Assembly (NCBI GenBank): GCA_964440345.1
Contig: CAYTSA010000129.1
Coordinates: 1 to 7,761 of the forward strand
DNA length: 7,761 nucleotides
Source of the DNA: CAYTSA01 sp964440345
GTDB lineage: Bacteria; Desulfobacterota; Desulfovibrionia; Desulfovibrionales; Desulfovibrionaceae
Direction of reading: 5' to 3'
Shown here: in pieces, positions 5,498 through 7,761 of the stretch
Layout of the letters: every line of letters starts with the position of its first letter
How positions within the stretch are numbered: position 1 is the first letter of the stretch
Program-made: the position numbers and the translations under genes
Notes under the pieces: model-generated
What the model saw: only the letters and a program-made list of their open reading frames with translations
What the model was told of the DNA's origin: nothing
The model's database searches: none

Positions 5498-7627
5498 ATG
5501 GACTTCATGGCCATTTTGCAAGGCGTTAACCCTGTCCTGATTTTCATTCTATTGTGTTTTGCCGGCCTCATTGTCATGTTCTACCGAACCATGCAGTCCA
5601 TGGATTCGCTGGAACGGACAACTGCCCGCAGCCATCAAGAACTGAAAGAACGGTTCCGCGTTCTGGAAGATAAACCCTCTGGAGCTGTTGCCGGCGCCAA
5701 TGACGAGATCGGCCGCTTGCTGCAAGAACTCATCGCCCAGCAGAAATTGCTGGCCAGGGGACTGCGGGAGCTGGCCGCCTGCCAAGGGGCGCCTGATGGC
5801 GAATCCGGCAAAGCGCCCAATGAGCTTGCAGCCATCCAGGATACACTGGAAACCGTTCTGCGCAAACAAAATGAAGCCGCAACCACCATTGCCGGACTGG
5901 CCGGGTTGGCCAGCCTGGCAGAAATGAGCGGCGTCATTCCCGTTTCGTCCCGCGCCGCCGAAGCCGGCCCTGAAAAACCCACGCCCGCATCAGAAGCCGC
6001 GCTGCAGCCAGAAGAACCCCCCGTACCGGAAATGCCGGAGCAGCCCGAAGAGCTTGCACCTCAAAGCCCGGAAGCCAACATTGTCGATTTTATCGACATG
6101 GACGACAAGCAGCCCGAAGCAGCGGCGCCGGCGGATACCGAGCCGGCAGACGCGAGCCAGGATATGCTGGACGATGACGAGTTGCTCGATGTTTCCCTGC
6201 ATGCTGAGACTGAGGATGATTTCGTTGACGCCGACCTGTCCGGCGGCTTTGCAGATATGCACGAGGCAAGCCCGGCGGACGCCATGGACATGACCTTTCC
6301 TTCTCTTGAAAGCGAAACGCCCACGGACCAGCAGGAAGAAGAGTCGTTTGATCTGGACATGGATATGGACCTCGACCTGGGCGGCGAACCAGCGCCCGCC
6401 CCAGAGCCGGAGATTTCCACAGAAGAAACAGCGCTGCAGCCAGACGTTGCCGGCGCACCCGACGACTTTGATCTGGACATGGATATGGACCTCGGCCTGG
6501 GCGGCGAACCAGCCATTGAAAGCGCGCCTGGCGATGCTGCAGACAGCTTCGATGCAGCGGGAGACGAAACAGAACTCCTCGACATCTCAGACGTTTCTGA
6601 AGAACCCTTATTTGAAGAAGAATCCGCCGCAGAATCTGAAACCACAGCTGCACAGCCAGATGATGATTTCGACCTGGACATGGACCTGGACAAATCAGAA
6701 CCAGCGAAACCAGAGAGCGAACCTGAACTGGACGATATCGACATGTCTTCAGCCGACGCAAGCGACCTGATTGAAGCTGACGCTTTCAGCCTGGACGACG
6801 AGCTGGGCAGCGTTGCCGGCGAAGACGCGCGCGCAACGGCTGAGGACAGCGAAGAACTTGATTTTTCCACTGACGATTTCCCGGAAATGGGCCTGCTTGA
6901 CGAACTGCAGCCAGAGGCCGGCGCCGCCCCGGATTCTGAAAGCGTATCCATTCAAGATGCAGCGGCGGCCTTTGCCGGAGCAGCGGCAAAAGGCGCAGCA
7001 TTGTCCACTGACGACGGGCTTGAACCCGAAGAAATCAATATGGACGCCACCCTGGAAGGCCTGAAAAGCCCGTCCGTTGAGCTGGAAGAAGAGACCTCGC
7101 CCGGCTTGCAGGCGTCCCAGGCCCAGGATGAGGAGTTTTCCCTGAATGATATAGGGATGGACGATGTCGGGATGGGCGATCTTGACACAGCCGACGCCAG
7201 AACGCCAGAAACAGACGAAGCTGCAGAGACAGAGCTCGAGGCCATGGATTTCACCCTTGACGACGCCCCAGCGGACCATGCGCCAGCCCAAAGCCCGGCC
7301 CCTTCCCCTGCTGCTGAAGACGCTCTTGACTTCACCCTGGACGACCTGCAGGCCGAGCCAGGGCTGGGCGGCGAAGCCGTTCCCCAGCACGGGGCCAGCG
7401 ATGAAGACGAGCTGGAAGTGGAATTCATGATCGATGAACCTTCCCCGGACACCCCGCCCCAATCCAAACGCGGCGACGACGATGACTTTGATATTAATTT
7501 TGAAGACATCAACATGACCGACGCGAGCGGCAACGAGCAGGACGCAGCCGATTACCTGGAAACCGTCATTGACTTCAAAGAATTCGACGACATTCAGCTG
7601 AAAGAACTGGATAGCGATCGGGAGTAA
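5498..7627 (+). CDS. Membrane-anchored, highly acidic repeat protein (putative scaffold), 709 aa
   Basis: No named family recognised. Residues 12-29 form a single membrane helix ending in MFYRT (27-31), matching the preceding small protein. A helical, coiled-coil-like region follows (about 33-57 and 68-95), then a second helical stretch to about 150 and a Pro/Glu/Ala linker (about 155-190). The remaining roughly 500 residues are strongly acidic with recurring short motifs: FDLDMDMDLDLGGEPA at 284-299, a near copy at 324-339, FDLDMDLD near 391, and scattered LDFTLDD, FSLDD and FDINFED variants. The last 20 residues (ETVIDFKEFDDIQLKELD) are mixed and may form a helix. Basic residues after the helix place the acidic tail in the cytoplasm. 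FimV-type polar proteins share D-L-D-rich tails, but no LysM or FimV C-terminal domain is visible, so this is an analogy only. The start at 5498 has GAGGGA 3-5 nt upstream; an in-frame ATG at 5507 is too distant. Confidence 0.9.
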   Translation: MDFMAILQGVNPVLIFILLCFAGLIVMFYRTMQSMDSLERTTARSHQELKERFRVLEDKPSGAVAGANDEIGRLLQELIAQQKLLARGLRELAACQGAPDGESGKAPNELAAIQDTLETVLRKQNEAATTIAGLAGLASLAEMSGVIPVSSRAAEAGPEKPTPASEAALQPEEPPVPEMPEQPEELAPQSPEANIVDFIDMDDKQPEAAAPADTEPADASQDMLDDDELLDVSLHAETEDDFVDADLSGGFADMHEASPADAMDMTFPSLESETPTDQQEEESFDLDMDMDLDLGGEPAPAPEPEISTEETALQPDVAGAPDDFDLDMDMDLGLGGEPAIESAPGDAADSFDAAGDETELLDISDVSEEPLFEEESAAESETTAAQPDDDFDLDMDLDKSEPAKPESEPELDDIDMSSADASDLIEADAFSLDDELGSVAGEDARATAEDSEELDFSTDDFPEMGLLDELQPEAGAAPDSESVSIQDAAAAFAGAAAKGAALSTDDGLEPEEINMDATLEGLKSPSVELEEETSPGLQASQAQDEEFSLNDIGMDDVGMGDLDTADARTPETDEAAETELEAMDFTLDDAPADHAPAQSPAPSPAAEDALDFTLDDLQAEPGLGGEAVPQHGASDEDELEVEFMIDEPSPDTPPQSKRGDDDDFDINFEDINMTDASGNEQDAADYLETVIDFKEFDDIQLKELDSDRE
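6347..6513 (+). repeat. 47-bp direct repeat, 120-bp period, in the acidic gene
   Basis: Positions 6347-6393 and 6467-6513 are identical except for one base (6375 A versus 6495 G, giving Asp versus Gly). Both encode FDLDMDMDL-x-LGGEPA. The 120-bp offset equals 40 codons, and the intervening spacers differ, so this is a recent or selectively maintained internal duplication of the motif rather than a simple tandem array. Confidence 0.9.
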
Positions 7628-7761
7628 CGGGTCAACGGCCAGTATGCGCCTGTGTAGAAATTTATATGTGGCTATACAGCTAGCTCCGAATAGTGGTAAT
7701 TAATGAGGCAATGGTTGTTGTCTGCCTGTCTACACAAAGGTTGGTTGTGGTCTTCCACGTA
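7628..7761. other. Right-edge intergenic region with inverted repeats, no gene seen
   Basis: This 134-bp stretch is more AT-rich than the genes and carries no credible reading frame. CTGTGTAG (7650-7657) can pair with CTATACAG (7672-7679), with one G-U pair across a 14-nt loop. Alternatively TGTGTAGA (7651-7658) pairs perfectly with TCTACACA (7729-7736). No U-tract follows the first stem, so a standard intrinsic terminator is not shown. Confidence 0.4.

Noticed and set aside
6061..7533. Minus-strand Ser-rich frames of 190-300 aa
   Set aside because: Ser-rich translation is the expected antisense of Asp/Glu/Ala-rich coding sequence in the acidic gene.
7650..7679. Intrinsic terminator for the plus-strand operon
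   Set aside because: The stem is AU-rich with a 14-nt loop and lacks a following U-tract.

Overview
The window looks like chromosomal DNA from a GC-rich, Gram-negative, anaerobic-type bacterium. The gene content best fits the Desulfovibrionaceae (Desulfovibrio and relatives): a FecR-headed giant repeat adhesin, a radical SAM protein with a Cys-rich pre-cluster, and lineage-restricted membrane-anchored acidic proteins. This assignment is inferred from protein character and composition, not from any search.

Left half, minus strand (1-3636): the first 1212 codons of one uninterrupted reading frame that runs off the left edge. It encodes the N-terminal part of a very large secreted adhesin: a FecR-type domain, a Gly/Glu/Gln-rich low-complexity linker built on short DNA repeats, then at least ten tandem units of about 91-96 residues of the bacterial Ig/cadherin-like 'tandem-95' (VCBS-type) class. 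A good sigma70-like promoter with a perfect TATAAT sits in the 112-bp gap before it. Centre, minus strand (3749-5005): a 418-residue radical SAM enzyme of unknown reaction.

Right half, plus strand (5092-7627): two genes transcribed divergently from the radical SAM gene. The first encodes a short protein with an N-terminal membrane helix and a coiled coil. The second encodes a 709-residue protein whose N-terminus has the same helix-MFY(K/R)T-coiled-coil layout, followed by a very long, highly acidic, repeat-bearing region. They look like an operon of two anchor proteins sharing a membrane module, with the larger carrying a cytoplasmic acidic tail. The last 134 bp (7628-7761) hold no gene but contain inverted repeats.

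The two sides may be functionally unrelated: the adhesin acts at the cell surface and has its own promoter, while the plus-strand pair has the character of an inner-membrane scaffold. The most under-described part is the plus-strand pair. No mobile element, CRISPR array, tRNA or rRNA was seen.
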